Source of the DNA: Vibrio hyugaensis
GTDB taxonomy: Bacteria > Pseudomonadota > Gammaproteobacteria > Enterobacterales > Vibrionaceae
Direction of reading: 5' to 3'
DNA: 64,000 nt
NCBI RefSeq assembly: GCF_002906655.1
Contig: NZ_CP025794.1
Span: forward strand, 1,178,001-1,242,000
A model generated the notes under the pieces. That model did no database searches. It saw only the letters and a program-made list of their open reading frames with translations, and was not told the DNA's origin. Shown here in pieces: positions 18,565-28,628 of this stretch. A program made the translations under genes and the position numbers. Each line of letters starts with the position of its first letter. Position 1 is the stretch's first letter.

Positions 18565-19116
18565 GTGAACCTTTATACATTGCTGAGCATCATCAGCGTT
18601 ATCTGTTTAATTCTTCAATTCGAACCCATGGCAAGCCTGACTGAATGGCATGCTTACAATATACGCCATGGCGAATGGTGGCGAATCGTAACAGGAAATC
18701 TCACGCATACCAACTTTGCTCATCTCGGCATGAATCTCGCTGGATTATGGGTTATTGGTTTTATCTTTCGACCGACAGCACGTAACTTCACCATCGTATT
18801 TTTGATTCTTTGTTCATTTGTCGGTGCGATGAATCTTTTTACCAATATGTCAGTTTATGTCGGGTTGTCAGGTGTATTGCATGGACTCTTTGGTTTCTGG
18901 GCGCTCAGTGAGGTTTTCGACGGCAGAAGAAGCAGTTTGGTGTTGGTAGGTGGCTTAATTGCAAAAGTCGCATGGGAGCAATTCTACGGCCCCTCCACTA
19001 GTACTGCAGCTATGATTGGCGCACGTGTTGCGGTTGACGCTCATTTGTTTGGTGCAATTGGTGGTTTAGGCATGGCTTGGTTGGAAAAGTTAATGCATCG
19101 CCGGATCTTTGGTTAA
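18565..19116 (+). CDS. Rhombosortase (GlyGly-CTERM intramembrane protease)
   Basis: A 183-residue, about six-helix rhomboid relative. The nucleophile serine is in GLSGVLHGLFGFW near residue 97 of this start, and the histidine in VDAHLFGAIGG near 155. The small size and the GxSGxxHG motif fit the rhombosortase subfamily, which processes proteins with a GlyGly-CTERM tail for release through the type II secretion pathway. The start GTG at 18565 avoids overlap with the divergent DTW gene and has CGAGA six nt before it; an ATG at 18508 would add a non-membrane leader. Confidence 0.85.
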   Translation: MNLYTLLSIISVICLILQFEPMASLTEWHAYNIRHGEWWRIVTGNLTHTNFAHLGMNLAGLWVIGFIFRPTARNFTIVFLILCSFVGAMNLFTNMSVYVGLSGVLHGLFGFWALSEVFDGRRSSLVLVGGLIAKVAWEQFYGPSTSTAAMIGARVAVDAHLFGAIGGLGMAWLEKLMHRRIFG

Positions 19117-19164
19117 ACCAGATAAGCGATCTTTGGCCTTCCTCAAATGTAAATCTGACCAAAT

Positions 19165-19201
19165 AAAAAATCCCGAACCGGTAAAGAGGATTGGTTCGGG
19201 A
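19165..19201 (-). terminator. Terminator of comEA
   Basis: The minus strand reads TCCCGAACC, loop, GGTTCGGGA, then TTTTTTATTT, about 50 nt beyond the comEA stop. Confidence 0.9.
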
Positions 19202-19250
19202 AAGCAGTAATAGGAAACAGAAACTTCGCTTTTCAATGGCCAAAATGTAT

Positions 19251-19550
19251 TTACAGCAAAATTCGCTCTTGGTTTTTCTTCACCGTTGCTTCCCCAATGC
19301 CTTTCACTTTGCTTAGGTCCGCTGCCGTTTTGAATGGACCGTGTTCTTCACGATACTCTACTATCTGTTCGGCTTTCTTCTCGCCAATACCATTAAGTAA
19401 TGTCGCGATCTCTTCCGCTGAAGCGGTATTCACATTAACAGTAATCTCAATACCTTCGTATTTCGACGATTTCGACTTTGTTGTCTCACCGCCGGCCGCC
19501 CATCCCACTGGTGCCAATAGCATTAAGCACAGCGTTAACATCCATTTCAT
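19251..19550 (-). CDS. comEA: ComEA-type helix-hairpin-helix DNA-binding protein
   Basis: A 99-residue periplasmic protein with an N-terminal signal peptide (MKWMLTLCLMLLAPVGWAAG) and paired helix-hairpin-helix motifs: VNVNTASAEEIATLLNGIGE and FKTAADLSKVKGIGEATVKK. In Vibrio, ComEA binds incoming DNA in the periplasm and ratchets it inward during natural transformation. It stands alone with its own terminator. I see no TfoX-type site that can be called by eye. Confidence 0.9.
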   Translation of the reverse strand: MKWMLTLCLMLLAPVGWAAGGETTKSKSSKYEGIEITVNVNTASAEEIATLLNGIGEKKAEQIVEYREEHGPFKTAADLSKVKGIGEATVKKNQERILL

Positions 19551-19632
19551 ATTGAGTGCTCCTCCTGAGTTATCTTGTCAAAGTACTGACTACTCTAGAT
19601 AAACCGAGCACGGCATTGAAGTGACTTCAGAT

Positions 19633-19666
19633 AAAAATAAAACGGGCCGCTAATGCGACCCGTTTT
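19633..19666 (-). terminator. Terminator of ppiD
   Basis: On the minus strand AAAACGGGTCGC pairs with GCGGCCCGTTTT around ATTA, with one mismatch, then ATTTTTATC. It lies 30 nt beyond the ppiD stop. Confidence 0.85.
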
Positions 19667-19695
19667 AGTTAACATGCAAATTACATTCGTAGTGC

Positions 19696-21555
19696 TTAGT
19701 TGCTCACAACAAAGTACTCAATGTCAGTGTTTGCGCGTAGTACTGCGATAACAGAAGTAAGATCTTGTTGTGAAGAAGCACGTTGCATCTGCATTGCTAC
19801 TTGCTCTTCTAAAGAAGCATCTAGTTCAGCTTTCACAGCATCAAGCTCGATAACCACGATGTTACCAGCAAGGTCTTTTGACTGGCCGTATACAGGCTTG
19901 TCATCAACTGGTTTCGCCATAGCAAATACTGTGCTCGCCAGTGGAGAACGACGGTCTACGGTTTCTTGCTCACCAAACGTTAGATTGTTTTCAGCAAGGA
20001 TAGCCGTGTTGCCTTCTTTAAGCGCCGCAACCACTTTCGTACCTAGCTCGATGGCACCCTGTTCGCCTTTTACGCGAGACAATTCAGCAACAACTTGGTC
20101 TTTCACTTCTGCAAGAGGAAGTACGGTCTCGTCACGAGCATCTTCAACGCGAACAACAATGATGTGCTCAGGTGCGACTTCGATTGCTTCAGAGTTTAGA
20201 CCATCTTCTTTCACTTCTGGGCTTAGAATCGCTTGCATTACTGCTTGATTCTTAAGCACTTCAGGCGCGTCAACTTGAGAAATGAAGTCTGTCGTTTTCA
20301 CTTCTTGGCCAACCGCTTTAGAAGCGTCGTCTAGAGAGTCAGGGAATTCAAACGCCACTTTCTCTAGCTCGTTTTGTAGCTCGTAGAATTGATCAACTGC
20401 TTTTTGGTCAACCATCTCTTGTTTGATTTCAGCTGCGACTTCAGAGAAAGGCTTAGCAACAGAGTCTTTAAGCTCTTCAAGCTTGATGATGTGGTAGCCA
20501 AAGTCAGACTTCACTAGACCAGTCACGTCACCAGGGTTCTTAAGTGCGAACGCCGCTTCTTCGAATGCAGGGTCCATTACATCGCGCTCAATCCAACCTA
20601 GGTCGCCGCCGTTTTCAGCACTGCCAAAGTCATCAGATTTTTCTTCTGCTAGCTTAGCGAAATCTGCACCACCGTTAAGTTCATCAAGAATGGCTTGTGC
20701 TTTCGCTTCATCATCACCTTCAACTAGGATATGTGCGACGCGACGTTGCTCTTCTGAAGAGTATTTATCTAGGTGATCATCGTAGTATTTCTTAACTTCT
20801 TCGTCAGAAACTTGGATTTGCTTTTTCAGTGCTTCAGCTGATAGTTCAATGTAAGCGACTTTTACTTGCTCTGGGCGAGTAAACATATCTGGATTTGCTT
20901 TGTAGTACTCTTGAATTTCTTCATCAGTAAGATCTACTTTTTTAGCAAACTCAGCTAAGTCGATAGTCACAGTACGAACGTCACGAGTTTGTGTGAACAG
21001 CTTACCTTCTGACTGAACTTCACCTGGTAGAGTGAACTCACTGGTTTGTAGAGCGTTAAGCAGTTGCTCACGAACCAATTCACGACGCATGTACTCTGCA
21101 AATGAATCTGGAGAGAAACCAGCACGGCGCAAAGAAGCTTGGTAGATGTCTTGGTCAAATTGGCCGTTAGACTGGAACTGAGGCATGTCTAGAATCATGC
21201 TACGTACTTGAGCATCGCTGATGCGTAGACCTAGTGCTTCAGCTTGTTGATCAAGCAACACATCGTTGATCATACGATCTAGAACTGATTTGCGGAAAGA
21301 TTCAACGTATGCAGGGTCTGCTAGCAACTGAGAGAAGTTGTCACCCAATTGAGCTTGCATGCGGTTACGCTCATTTTGGTAAGCCATTTCGAACTCACCA
21401 CGAGCGATCTCGGTATTACCTACTTTCGCCGCAGAGTTGTTGTTGCCACCAACAATGTAGCTACCTACACCTGCAAATACGAAAGATAGAATGATAAGTC
21501 CAAGGATAATTTTGACCGCGATGCTATTCACGCCTTCGCGTAGTCGATCCATCAT
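19696..21555 (-). CDS. ppiD: Periplasmic folding chaperone PpiD
   Basis: A 619-residue inner-membrane-anchored chaperone near the SecYEG exit. Residues 13-36 form the membrane anchor (VKIILGLIILSFVFAGVGSYI). A SurA-like N-terminal chaperone region follows, and a parvulin domain (RRVAHILVEG to DFGYHIIKLEE) lies near residues 268-360. Length is typical. It is followed by a terminator and preceded by hupB, as in many gamma-proteobacteria. Confidence 0.95.
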   Translation of the reverse strand: MMDRLREGVNSIAVKIILGLIILSFVFAGVGSYIVGGNNNSAAKVGNTEIARGEFEMAYQNERNRMQAQLGDNFSQLLADPAYVESFRKSVLDRMINDVLLDQQAEALGLRISDAQVRSMILDMPQFQSNGQFDQDIYQASLRRAGFSPDSFAEYMRRELVREQLLNALQTSEFTLPGEVQSEGKLFTQTRDVRTVTIDLAEFAKKVDLTDEEIQEYYKANPDMFTRPEQVKVAYIELSAEALKKQIQVSDEEVKKYYDDHLDKYSSEEQRRVAHILVEGDDEAKAQAILDELNGGADFAKLAEEKSDDFGSAENGGDLGWIERDVMDPAFEEAAFALKNPGDVTGLVKSDFGYHIIKLEELKDSVAKPFSEVAAEIKQEMVDQKAVDQFYELQNELEKVAFEFPDSLDDASKAVGQEVKTTDFISQVDAPEVLKNQAVMQAILSPEVKEDGLNSEAIEVAPEHIIVVRVEDARDETVLPLAEVKDQVVAELSRVKGEQGAIELGTKVVAALKEGNTAILAENNLTFGEQETVDRRSPLASTVFAMAKPVDDKPVYGQSKDLAGNIVVIELDAVKAELDASLEEQVAMQMQRASSQQDLTSVIAVLRANTDIEYFVVSN

Positions 21556-21625
21556 AATTTAACTGCTCTCCACAATTGAAGCCGACTGCTTCTAATAGAA
21601 AATGTAATGTCGCGATAATATCAGA

Positions 21626-21655
21626 AAAAGAAATGCGCATCAGTAGGATGCGCAT
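21626..21655 (-). terminator. Terminator of hupB
   Basis: ATGCGCATC-CTACT-GATGCGCAT on the minus strand is a perfect 9-bp stem, followed by TTCTTTTTC. It lies about 115 nt beyond the hupB stop and upstream of ppiD. Confidence 0.7.
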
Positions 21656-21769
21656 AATTTAAGAAAGTTCGGCTCTTAGTTTGTAAATTTTTGTACAAAT
21701 CTGACTGTTTGAACAAAAACTATGCAATGGCCGTTCGCCGAACCAGCTCTGCGTCATCGACGCAAAGAA

Positions 21770-22042
21770 TTAGTTACAAGCGTCTTTTAGAGCTTTGCCA
21801 GCTTTGAAAGAAGGTACTTTAGCTTCTGCGATTTGGATTTCTTCACCAGTTTTTGGGTTACGGCCTGTGCGTGCTGCACGAGTGCGAACGCTGAAAGTAC
21901 CGAAGCCAACAAGCGCAACTTGGTCACCAGACTGAAGCGTACCACTTACTGCTTCGATGAATGCATCTAGAGCGCGACCAGCTGATGCTTTAGAGATGTC
22001 TGCGTTTTCTGCGATTTGTTCTACTAGTTGAGTTTTATTCAC
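21770..22042 (-). CDS. hupB: Nucleoid protein HU-beta
   Basis: A 90-residue histone-like DNA-binding protein. [18 protein letters not shown] opens it, [21 protein letters not shown] is the DNA-binding arm with its conserved RNP tip, and [14 protein letters not shown] closes it. It lies between lon and ppiD, the usual gamma-proteobacterial order. Confidence 0.96.
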   Translation of the reverse strand: MNKTQLVEQIAENADISKASAGRALDAFIEAVSGTLQSGDQVALVGFGTFSVRTRAARTGRNPKTGEEIQIAEAKVPSFKAGKALKDACN

Positions 22043-22164
22043 TGTGATTTCCCCTTTGTGTCATCTGTGATTATTTTTGTGATGACGTTTCGTTCCATAA
22101 TTAAAAAATATGCCCCACCCCTTATCCTTCAAGGGCTGGAAGCTATCGAACTTAACTTAGCTTC

Positions 22165-22204
22165 CAAAAAAAACGCTGACAAGCCTTTTTGAGCCTATCA
22201 GCGT
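22165..22204 (-). terminator. Terminator of lon
   Basis: On the minus strand ACGCTGA pairs with TCAGCGT, followed by eight T. It begins about 30 nt beyond the lon stop. Confidence 0.88.
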
Positions 22205-22233
22205 AAAGTTTTACTTATTTTTGCTGCACATCA

Positions 22234-24585
22234 CTATTTTTGAGACGGAAACTCAACGCCTGTCGGGTCTTGCTCTAGTGCAACTTTAAGAACTTCGTCG
22301 ATCCACTGTACAGGGATAACCTTCAGATCAGCGATAACATTTTCTGGAATCTCTTCCAAATCACGCTCATTGTCCTTCGGAATCAGTACCGTTTTGATGC
22401 CACCGCGGTGTGCCGCAAGTAACTTCTCTTTTAGGCCACCGATAGGTAAAACTTCACCGCGAAGCGTAATTTCACCCGTCATACCCACTTCTGCTTTTAC
22501 AGGATTACCCGTCAAGCTAGAAACAAGTGCAGTACACATTGCGATACCCGCACTTGGGCCATCTTTTGGTGTTGCACCTTCAGGTACGTGAACGTGGATA
22601 TCACGTTTTTCGTAGAAGTCAGAGTTAATACCCAGTTTCTCGGCACGTGAACGCACAACGGTCATCGCAGCTTGGATCGACTCTTTCATTACGTCGCCAA
22701 GTGAACCCGTTTGCGTCAGCTTACCTTTACCCGGCATTGATTCAGTTTCGATGGTCAGTAGATCGCCGCCAACTTGTGTCCAAGCTAGACCCGTTACTTG
22801 ACCGATACGGTTGCTATCGTCCGCTTTACCGAAGTCATGACGCTGAACACCTAGATACTCTTTTAGGTTTTCCATTGTCACGGTAACTGATTTCAAGCTG
22901 CTATCAAGCAGGATGTTCTTCACTGCTTTACGACAGATCTTAGAAATCTCACGCTCTAGGCTACGCACACCCGCTTCACGCGTGTAGTAACGAATGATGC
23001 CAATGATCGCTGAGTCTTCGATAACAATTTCGCTTGGTTTCAAGCCATTACGTTGAACTTGCTTATCAACAAGGTGACGTTTTGCGATGTTTAGTTTCTC
23101 GTCTTCAGTGTAACCAGACAGACGAATCACTTCCATACGGTCTAGTAGAGGACCAGGAATATCCATCGAGTTAGACGTTGCAACGAACATAACGTCAGAT
23201 AGATCGTAATCTACCTCTAGGTAATGGTCGTTAAACGCGTTGTTTTGTTCTGGGTCTAGAACTTCCAGCAGTGCTGAAGATGGATCGCCACGCATGTCTG
23301 AAGACATCTTGTCGATTTCATCCAGAAGGAACAGTGGGTTTTTCACGCCTACTTTCGACATCTTCTGAATAAGCTTGCCTGGTAGCGAGCCAATGTATGT
23401 ACGACGGTGACCACGGATTTCAGCTTCATCACGTACACCACCTAGTGCCATACGCGTGTACTTACGACCCGTTGCCGCTGCAATAGAGCGACCTAGCGAT
23501 GTTTTACCAACACCAGGAGGACCAACAAGACAAAGGATTGGACCTTTCAGTTTGTTGATACGGTTTTGTACCGCCAAGTACTCAAGAATACGTTCTTTAA
23601 CGCGCTCTAGGCCGTAGTGGTCTTCGTTCAGAATCTCTTCTGCTTTCGCAAGGTTCTTCTTAACTTTTGAACGCTTCGCCCATGGCACACTCACCATCCA
23701 ATCGATGTAGCTACGCACCACTGTCGCTTCTGCTGACATTGGAGACATCATCTTAAGCTTTTGCAGCTCTTGTTCTGTCTTTTCACGCGCTTCCTGAGGC
23801 ATTTTCGATTCATCGATCTTTTGCTTCAGGGTCTCGAACTCGTCAGGAGCATCTTCCATCTCGCCAAGTTCTTTCTGAATCGCTTTCATTTGCTCATTCA
23901 GGTAGTACTCACGCTGAGATTTTTCCATCTGCTTTTTAACGCGACCACGGATGCGTTTTTCGACTTGAAGAAGATCGATTTCTGATTCCATCTGACCCAT
24001 AAGGAATTCAAGACGCTCAGTCACATCAACGATTTCAAGTACTTGCTGTTTGTCCACCAGCTTTAGAGGCATGTGCGCAGCAATGGTGTCTGCAAGACGA
24101 GCTGCTTCATCAATACCATTTAGTGAGGTAAGCACCTCTGGTGGGATCTTTTTGTTTAGCTTAATAAAGCCTTCGAATTGGTTGATCGCACTGCGAACAA
24201 TCACTTCTTGCTCACGCTCTTCAAGCTCAGGCGTAACCACAAACTCTGCCTCTGCTAGGAAGAACTCGCTTTCTTTAAAGTGGTTAATTTTCGCGCGCTG
24301 TTGACCTTCAACCAACACTTTAACTGTGCCGTCAGGTAGCTTAAGAAGCTGGAGAATGGTTGCAACCGTACCTACTTCAAATAGGTCATCAACCGTCGGC
24401 TCGTCAGTATCAGCTTGCTTTTGTGCCACAAGCAGAACTTGTTTGTTTGTTTCCATTGCCGTTTCTAGACAACTAATCGATTTCTCACGACCAACAAACA
24501 ATGGAATAACCATGTGTGGGTAGACCACTACGTCACGTAGAGGTAATACCGGGATCTCGATACGCTCGGAACGTTCCAAGTTCAT
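22234..24585 (-). CDS. lon: ATP-dependent protease La
   Basis: A 783-residue AAA+ serine protease of the cytoplasm that removes misfolded and short-lived regulatory proteins. It has an N-terminal LON substrate domain, Walker [12 protein letters not shown] near residue 355, Walker [11 protein letters not shown], and the catalytic dyad with serine in DGPSAGIAM near 678 and lysine in [13 protein letters not shown] near 721. Length and order match E. coli Lon. A heat-shock promoter candidate lies upstream at 24632-24660. Confidence 0.97.
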   Translation of the reverse strand: MNLERSERIEIPVLPLRDVVVYPHMVIPLFVGREKSISCLETAMETNKQVLLVAQKQADTDEPTVDDLFEVGTVATILQLLKLPDGTVKVLVEGQQRAKINHFKESEFFLAEAEFVVTPELEEREQEVIVRSAINQFEGFIKLNKKIPPEVLTSLNGIDEAARLADTIAAHMPLKLVDKQQVLEIVDVTERLEFLMGQMESEIDLLQVEKRIRGRVKKQMEKSQREYYLNEQMKAIQKELGEMEDAPDEFETLKQKIDESKMPQEAREKTEQELQKLKMMSPMSAEATVVRSYIDWMVSVPWAKRSKVKKNLAKAEEILNEDHYGLERVKERILEYLAVQNRINKLKGPILCLVGPPGVGKTSLGRSIAAATGRKYTRMALGGVRDEAEIRGHRRTYIGSLPGKLIQKMSKVGVKNPLFLLDEIDKMSSDMRGDPSSALLEVLDPEQNNAFNDHYLEVDYDLSDVMFVATSNSMDIPGPLLDRMEVIRLSGYTEDEKLNIAKRHLVDKQVQRNGLKPSEIVIEDSAIIGIIRYYTREAGVRSLEREISKICRKAVKNILLDSSLKSVTVTMENLKEYLGVQRHDFGKADDSNRIGQVTGLAWTQVGGDLLTIETESMPGKGKLTQTGSLGDVMKESIQAAMTVVRSRAEKLGINSDFYEKRDIHVHVPEGATPKDGPSAGIAMCTALVSSLTGNPVKAEVGMTGEITLRGEVLPIGGLKEKLLAAHRGGIKTVLIPKDNERDLEEIPENVIADLKVIPVQWIDEVLKVALEQDPTGVEFPSQK

Positions 24586-24631
24586 ATAATTCTCTCTTCC
24601 GCTTTCACGTTTAACGTATTACTTAACGAAG

Positions 24632-24660
24632 TATATGGGGTCTAATTATTTGGATTCAAT
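24632..24660 (-). promoter_or_regulatory. Candidate sigma-32 heat-shock promoter of lon
   Basis: On the minus strand ATTGAA, a 14-nt spacer and CCCCATATA match the sigma-32 pattern (CTTGAA, 13-15 nt, CCCCATnT). The position about 50 nt before the lon ATG agrees with the known heat-shock control of lon in E. coli. Confidence 0.75.
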
Positions 24661-24668
24661 AAGAGAAA

Positions 24669-24703
24669 TAAAAAAAGGAGGTAATTACTTACCTCCTTTT
24701 TAT
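24669..24703 (-). terminator. Terminator of clpX
   Basis: AAAAAGGAGGT pairs with ACCTCCTTTTT around a 9-nt loop, followed on the minus strand by a run of T. It separates clpX from lon. Confidence 0.9.
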
Positions 24704-24715
24704 TCATGGCTGAAT

Positions 24716-25996
24716 TTATTCTGCTCCAGCTGCCTGGCTGTCGGCGTTGCTGTAAATAAGCAGTGGTTCTGATTCACCATTAATGACTGATTCATCAATC
24801 ACGACTTTACTTACGTCCGTCGCGGATGGCAGTTCATACATGGTTTCCAGCAGAACGCTTTCTAGAATTGAACGTAGACCACGAGCACCTGTCTTACGCT
24901 CCATTGCTTTCTTAGCGATAGCACGTAGTGCGTCTTCACGGAACTCAAGCTCAGCGTCTTCTAGCTCGAACAATGCTGCGTATTGCTTGGTTAGTGCGTT
25001 CTTCGGCTCACATAGGATCTGAATTAACGCTTCTTCATCTAACTCAGTTAACGTTGTTGTTACTGGTAGACGACCAATAAACTCAGGAATCAAACCGTAT
25101 TTCACTAGATCTTCAGGCTCTACCTGAGTAAATAGTTCACCGACGGTTTTGGTTTCGTTCTTAGAGCGCACTTCTGCGCCAAAGCCGATACCAGTACCTG
25201 TTGCTACACGTTGCTCAATCACTTTATCTAGGCCAGCAAATGCACCGCCACAGATGAACAGGATCTTAGATGTGTCCACTTGTAGGAATTCTTGCTGTGG
25301 ATGCTTACGACCACCTTGTGGTGGAACCGATGCAACCGTACCTTCAATAAGTTTTAGTAGCGCCTGCTGAACACCTTCACCAGATACGTCACGCGTAATT
25401 GATGGGTTTTCAGCTTTACGAGAAATCTTGTCAATTTCGTCAATGTATACAATGCCGCGTTCAGCCTTAGCTACATCGTAATCACATTTTTGCAGAAGCT
25501 TCTGGATGATGTTTTCAACGTCTTCACCTACGTAACCAGCTTCGGTTAGTGTGGTAGCGTCAGCCATTGTAAATGGCACATCCAAGAATCGAGCTAGCGT
25601 CTCAGCAAGCAGTGTTTTACCACTACCCGTTGGACCAATTAGAAGGATGTTACTCTTACCAAGTTCCACACCTTCGCTCGTTGTATCACCATTGCGTAAA
25701 CGCTTGTAGTGGTTATATACCGCAACTGCGAGCACTTTTTTCGCGTAATCTTGTCCGATCACATAGTCATCAAGGTGTTCACGGATCTGTTTTGGCGTTG
25801 GTAACGCCTCAGATTCTTTCTTAGGGAGAACATCCTTAATTTCTTCGCGAATGATATCGTTACATAAGTCGACACACTCGTCGCAAATGTAAACTGACGG
25901 ACCTGCGATTAGCTTGCGAACTTCGTGCTGACTTTTGCCACAGAAAGAGCAGTACAGCAATTTGCCGCTGCCGCTTTCTTTGCTTTTATCTGTCAT
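24716..25996 (-). CDS. clpX: ClpXP protease ATPase subunit
   Basis: A 426-residue AAA+ unfoldase that feeds substrates to ClpP. The N-terminal zinc-binding domain has four cysteines ([13 protein letters not shown] and [10 protein letters not shown]). Walker [13 protein letters not shown] lies near residue 120, Walker B VYIDEIDK follows, and the IGF loop that docks to ClpP is present as GIGFGAEV near 270. It lies 72 nt downstream of clpP and is probably co-transcribed with it. Confidence 0.97.
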   Translation of the reverse strand: MTDKSKESGSGKLLYCSFCGKSQHEVRKLIAGPSVYICDECVDLCNDIIREEIKDVLPKKESEALPTPKQIREHLDDYVIGQDYAKKVLAVAVYNHYKRLRNGDTTSEGVELGKSNILLIGPTGSGKTLLAETLARFLDVPFTMADATTLTEAGYVGEDVENIIQKLLQKCDYDVAKAERGIVYIDEIDKISRKAENPSITRDVSGEGVQQALLKLIEGTVASVPPQGGRKHPQQEFLQVDTSKILFICGGAFAGLDKVIEQRVATGTGIGFGAEVRSKNETKTVGELFTQVEPEDLVKYGLIPEFIGRLPVTTTLTELDEEALIQILCEPKNALTKQYAALFELEDAELEFREDALRAIAKKAMERKTGARGLRSILESVLLETMYELPSATDVSKVVIDESVINGESEPLLIYSNADSQAAGAE

Positions 25997-26068
25997 TCGC
26001 TAACCTCTTAGCCTTTACTCTTTATGAATTGAGTGTATATCAAATTTAGCCAAAATGCGCTGGCTAAA

Positions 26069-26695
26069 TTACTCGCCGCGGTGGCTCAACACTGCATCCA
26101 CAATACCGTATTCTACTGCCTGATCTGCCGACATGAAGTTATCACGATCAGTATCACGTTCAATCACTTCAAGAGGCTGGCCAGTATGCTCTGCCAATAG
26201 GTTGTTTAGCTTCTGCTTGATAGTCAGGATTTCCTGAGCATGGATTTGGATATCAGAAGCTTGACCTTGGAAACCACCAAGTGGTTGGTGGATCATCACA
26301 CGTGAATTAGGCAGAACGTAACGCTTACCTGGCGCACCACCTGCAAGCAGGAACGCACCCATTGAGCAAGCTTGACCCATACATACTGTGCTCACATTTG
26401 GCTTGATGAACTGCATAGTGTCGTAAATAGACATACCCGCAGTCACGCTGCCGCCTGGAGAGTTGATGTATAGGAAAATATCTTTATCTGGATTTTCAGA
26501 TTCTAGGAAAAGTAGCTGAGCCACGACAAGGTTTGCCATGTGGTCTTCCACTTGACCGGTTAAAAAGATCACGCGCTCTTTAAGCAAACGTGAGTAAATG
26601 TCGTAAGAGCGTTCGCCGCGGGAAGTTTGTTCAACCACCATTGGCACTAGCGCGTCAATAATTGGCGACATTGCATTTTTTTCTTGGTAGCTCAT
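26069..26695 (-). CDS. clpP: ClpXP protease proteolytic subunit
   Basis: A 208-residue serine protease that forms the double-heptamer chamber. The triad falls at S111 (GQACSMGAF), H136 (VMIHQPLGG) and D185 (TDRDNF), the same numbering as E. coli ClpP. An N-terminal propeptide of about 14 residues is likely removed. It is the upstream partner of clpX and downstream of tig. Confidence 0.97.
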   Translation of the reverse strand: MSYQEKNAMSPIIDALVPMVVEQTSRGERSYDIYSRLLKERVIFLTGQVEDHMANLVVAQLLFLESENPDKDIFLYINSPGGSVTAGMSIYDTMQFIKPNVSTVCMGQACSMGAFLLAGGAPGKRYVLPNSRVMIHQPLGGFQGQASDIQIHAQEILTIKQKLNNLLAEHTGQPLEVIERDTDRDNFMSADQAVEYGIVDAVLSHRGE

Positions 26696-26716
26696 ATTCT
26701 TATGTCCCTAAAATAA

Positions 26717-26748
26717 ATGGCCCGGATGATGACTATCATACGGACCAT
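26717..26748 (-). other. Imperfect hairpin between tig and clpP
   Basis: ATGG-CCCGG-ATGAT and ATCAT-CGG-CCAT pair around GACT with small bulges. No T-run follows on the minus strand, so it may be an mRNA processing or stability element between tig and clpP rather than a terminator. Confidence 0.4.
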
Positions 26749-26800
26749 TGTTAGCAGAATAGTCGACGTTAAGTCAACCTTCTACGCAAGATATTGCTTA

Positions 26801-28108
26801 TTAAGCAGCAGGTTGTTGTTGGTTAAGTAGCTCGTTGAAGCTTACTTCTTTCTCAGTAACCTGTGCTTTAGCGATGATCGCGTCGATTGCTTGCTCTTCT
26901 AGAGCAACGTTACGCATGTTGTTCATCATTTGCTCGTTTTGCTCGTAGTAAGCAATAACTTCTGTTGGATCTTCGTAAGCTGTTGCCATCTCTTCGATAA
27001 GAGACTTCACTTTCTCGTCGTCAGCTTTTAGCTCTTCAGACTTGATTACTTCACCTAGAAGAAGACCAACAACTACGCGACGCTTAGCTTGCTCTTCGAA
27101 CAGTTCACGTGGAAGCTGTGCAGCTGCTTCTGGGTTACCACCGAAGCGTTGTGCAGCTTGTTGACGTAGAACTTGGATTTCTTGGTCGATAAGTGCAGCT
27201 GGTACGTCGATTTCGTTTTGCTCAACTAGGCCGTCGATAGCTTGCTCTTTGATGCGGTTCTTAATAGCTTGCTTAAGTTCGCGCTCCATGTTCTTACGAA
27301 CTTCAGCTTTAAGTGCGTCAACGCCACCTTCAGCAACACCGAACTTAGAAACGAATTCGTCGTTTAGTTCTGGTAGTTCGCGAGCTTCAACTTTGTTCAC
27401 TTTGATTGCGAACTTAGCAGCTTTACCTTTTAGGTTTTCAGCGTGGTAATCTTCTGGGAAGTTTACGTCGATCTCGAATTCCATACCTTTAGTTTTACCT
27501 TCGATACCGTCTTCGAAACCTGGGATCATGCGACCTGCGCCCATCTCTAGTGGGAAGTTCTCAGCTTTACCGCCTTCGAACTCTTCACCATCAATAGAAC
27601 CAACGAAGTCGATGCTTACACGCTTACCAGCTTCAGCAGCTTCTTCTACTTCAGCCCAAGTAGCTTGTTGCTTACGTAGAGTTTCGATCATCTCTTCTAC
27701 GTCTGCATCGTTAACTTCAGTTGTTGGTTTTTCAACTGTGATGCTGTCTAGGCCTTTTAGCTCAACTTCTGGGTAAACTTCGAAAGTTGCAGCGAAAACT
27801 AGGTCAGCGCCTTCGTTGTTTTCAACTGGTGCGAAAGTTGGAGCGCCTGCTGGGTTGATTTTCTCTTTTACGATCGCTTCGATGAAGTGGCGTTGCATAA
27901 CTTCACCAAGAACGTCTTGACGTACTGCTTTGCCGTACATCTTAGCAACCATTTTTAGAGGCACTTTACCTTTACGGAAACCATCGAAACGACGGTTTTT
28001 AGCGATGTTGCGTAGTTCAGCTGTTACAGCGTCTTCGATGTTTGCAGCTGGAACAGTAATGTTTAGACGGCGCTCTAGGCCCTCTAGCGTTTCAACAGTA
28101 ACTTGCAT
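26801..28108 (-). CDS. tig: Trigger factor, ribosome-associated chaperone
   Basis: A 435-residue chaperone and prolyl isomerase that meets nascent chains at the ribosome exit. The ribosome-binding signature is [17 protein letters not shown] near residues 35-51. The FKBP-like domain ([19 protein letters not shown]) lies near 160-180, and a helical C-terminal domain follows. It heads the tig-clpP-clpX-lon-hupB-ppiD chain on the minus strand. Confidence 0.97.
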   Translation of the reverse strand: MQVTVETLEGLERRLNITVPAANIEDAVTAELRNIAKNRRFDGFRKGKVPLKMVAKMYGKAVRQDVLGEVMQRHFIEAIVKEKINPAGAPTFAPVENNEGADLVFAATFEVYPEVELKGLDSITVEKPTTEVNDADVEEMIETLRKQQATWAEVEEAAEAGKRVSIDFVGSIDGEEFEGGKAENFPLEMGAGRMIPGFEDGIEGKTKGMEFEIDVNFPEDYHAENLKGKAAKFAIKVNKVEARELPELNDEFVSKFGVAEGGVDALKAEVRKNMERELKQAIKNRIKEQAIDGLVEQNEIDVPAALIDQEIQVLRQQAAQRFGGNPEAAAQLPRELFEEQAKRRVVVGLLLGEVIKSEELKADDEKVKSLIEEMATAYEDPTEVIAYYEQNEQMMNNMRNVALEEQAIDAIIAKAQVTEKEVSFNELLNQQQPAA

Positions 28109-28628
28109 TATATATAAACCTCTAAAGTGGCTCGGTCTTCCCGAGCTTATGAGCGAGACTCTGTGAGTTCACGCTTCATCCTTGTGTAGTGTTCTGTCCG
28201 AACACCTAAGTTAAAACCGAGTATCGATGCTGGAAACCAACACCAGACTAATCAGTGATATCCTCCGCAAACGCAAAAGGTATCTCCTATTAGCCTCAGG
28301 ACAGAATTTTTAGACGCGACATTCTAGCGATCTGTCGCAATCCTGTCGAGCCAATAGCCACTATGTGGACATTGTCTGCGCTAAATTCTCAAATACGGGC
28401 TCAATTTTTGCGAAAAATGCCCTTTTAGCATCGCTTCGCCTTAGCCAGCATATCTAGAATGGGGACAATAGCGACTTTTTCAAGAGAATCGACTGCTTTT
28501 TTTATTGAAAAGCCTAAAAAGAGATCTTGCTCTTGTTTTACTCCACAGAGTTGAAAACTAAATCCCTATTCATCACTACAAACTATTAACATTTTCTTAC
28601 GTCACCAAAGGAAGGGGTAAGGAGCGTA
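28109..28628. other. 520-bp divergent intergenic region (tig / dctB)
   Basis: No gene is seen. It must hold the tig promoter (minus) and the dctB promoter (plus). The one clear structure is GTGTTC-TGTCC-GAACAC at 28189-28205, a 6-bp inverted repeat about 80 nt before tig that could be a regulator site. AAGGAAGGGGTAAGGAG precedes the dctB ATG and serves as its ribosome-binding region. Confidence 0.5.

Noticed and set aside
19700..20248. 182-codon plus-strand ORF
   Set aside because: Antisense shadow of ppiD; Ser/Arg/Thr-rich translation typical of reversed coding sequence.
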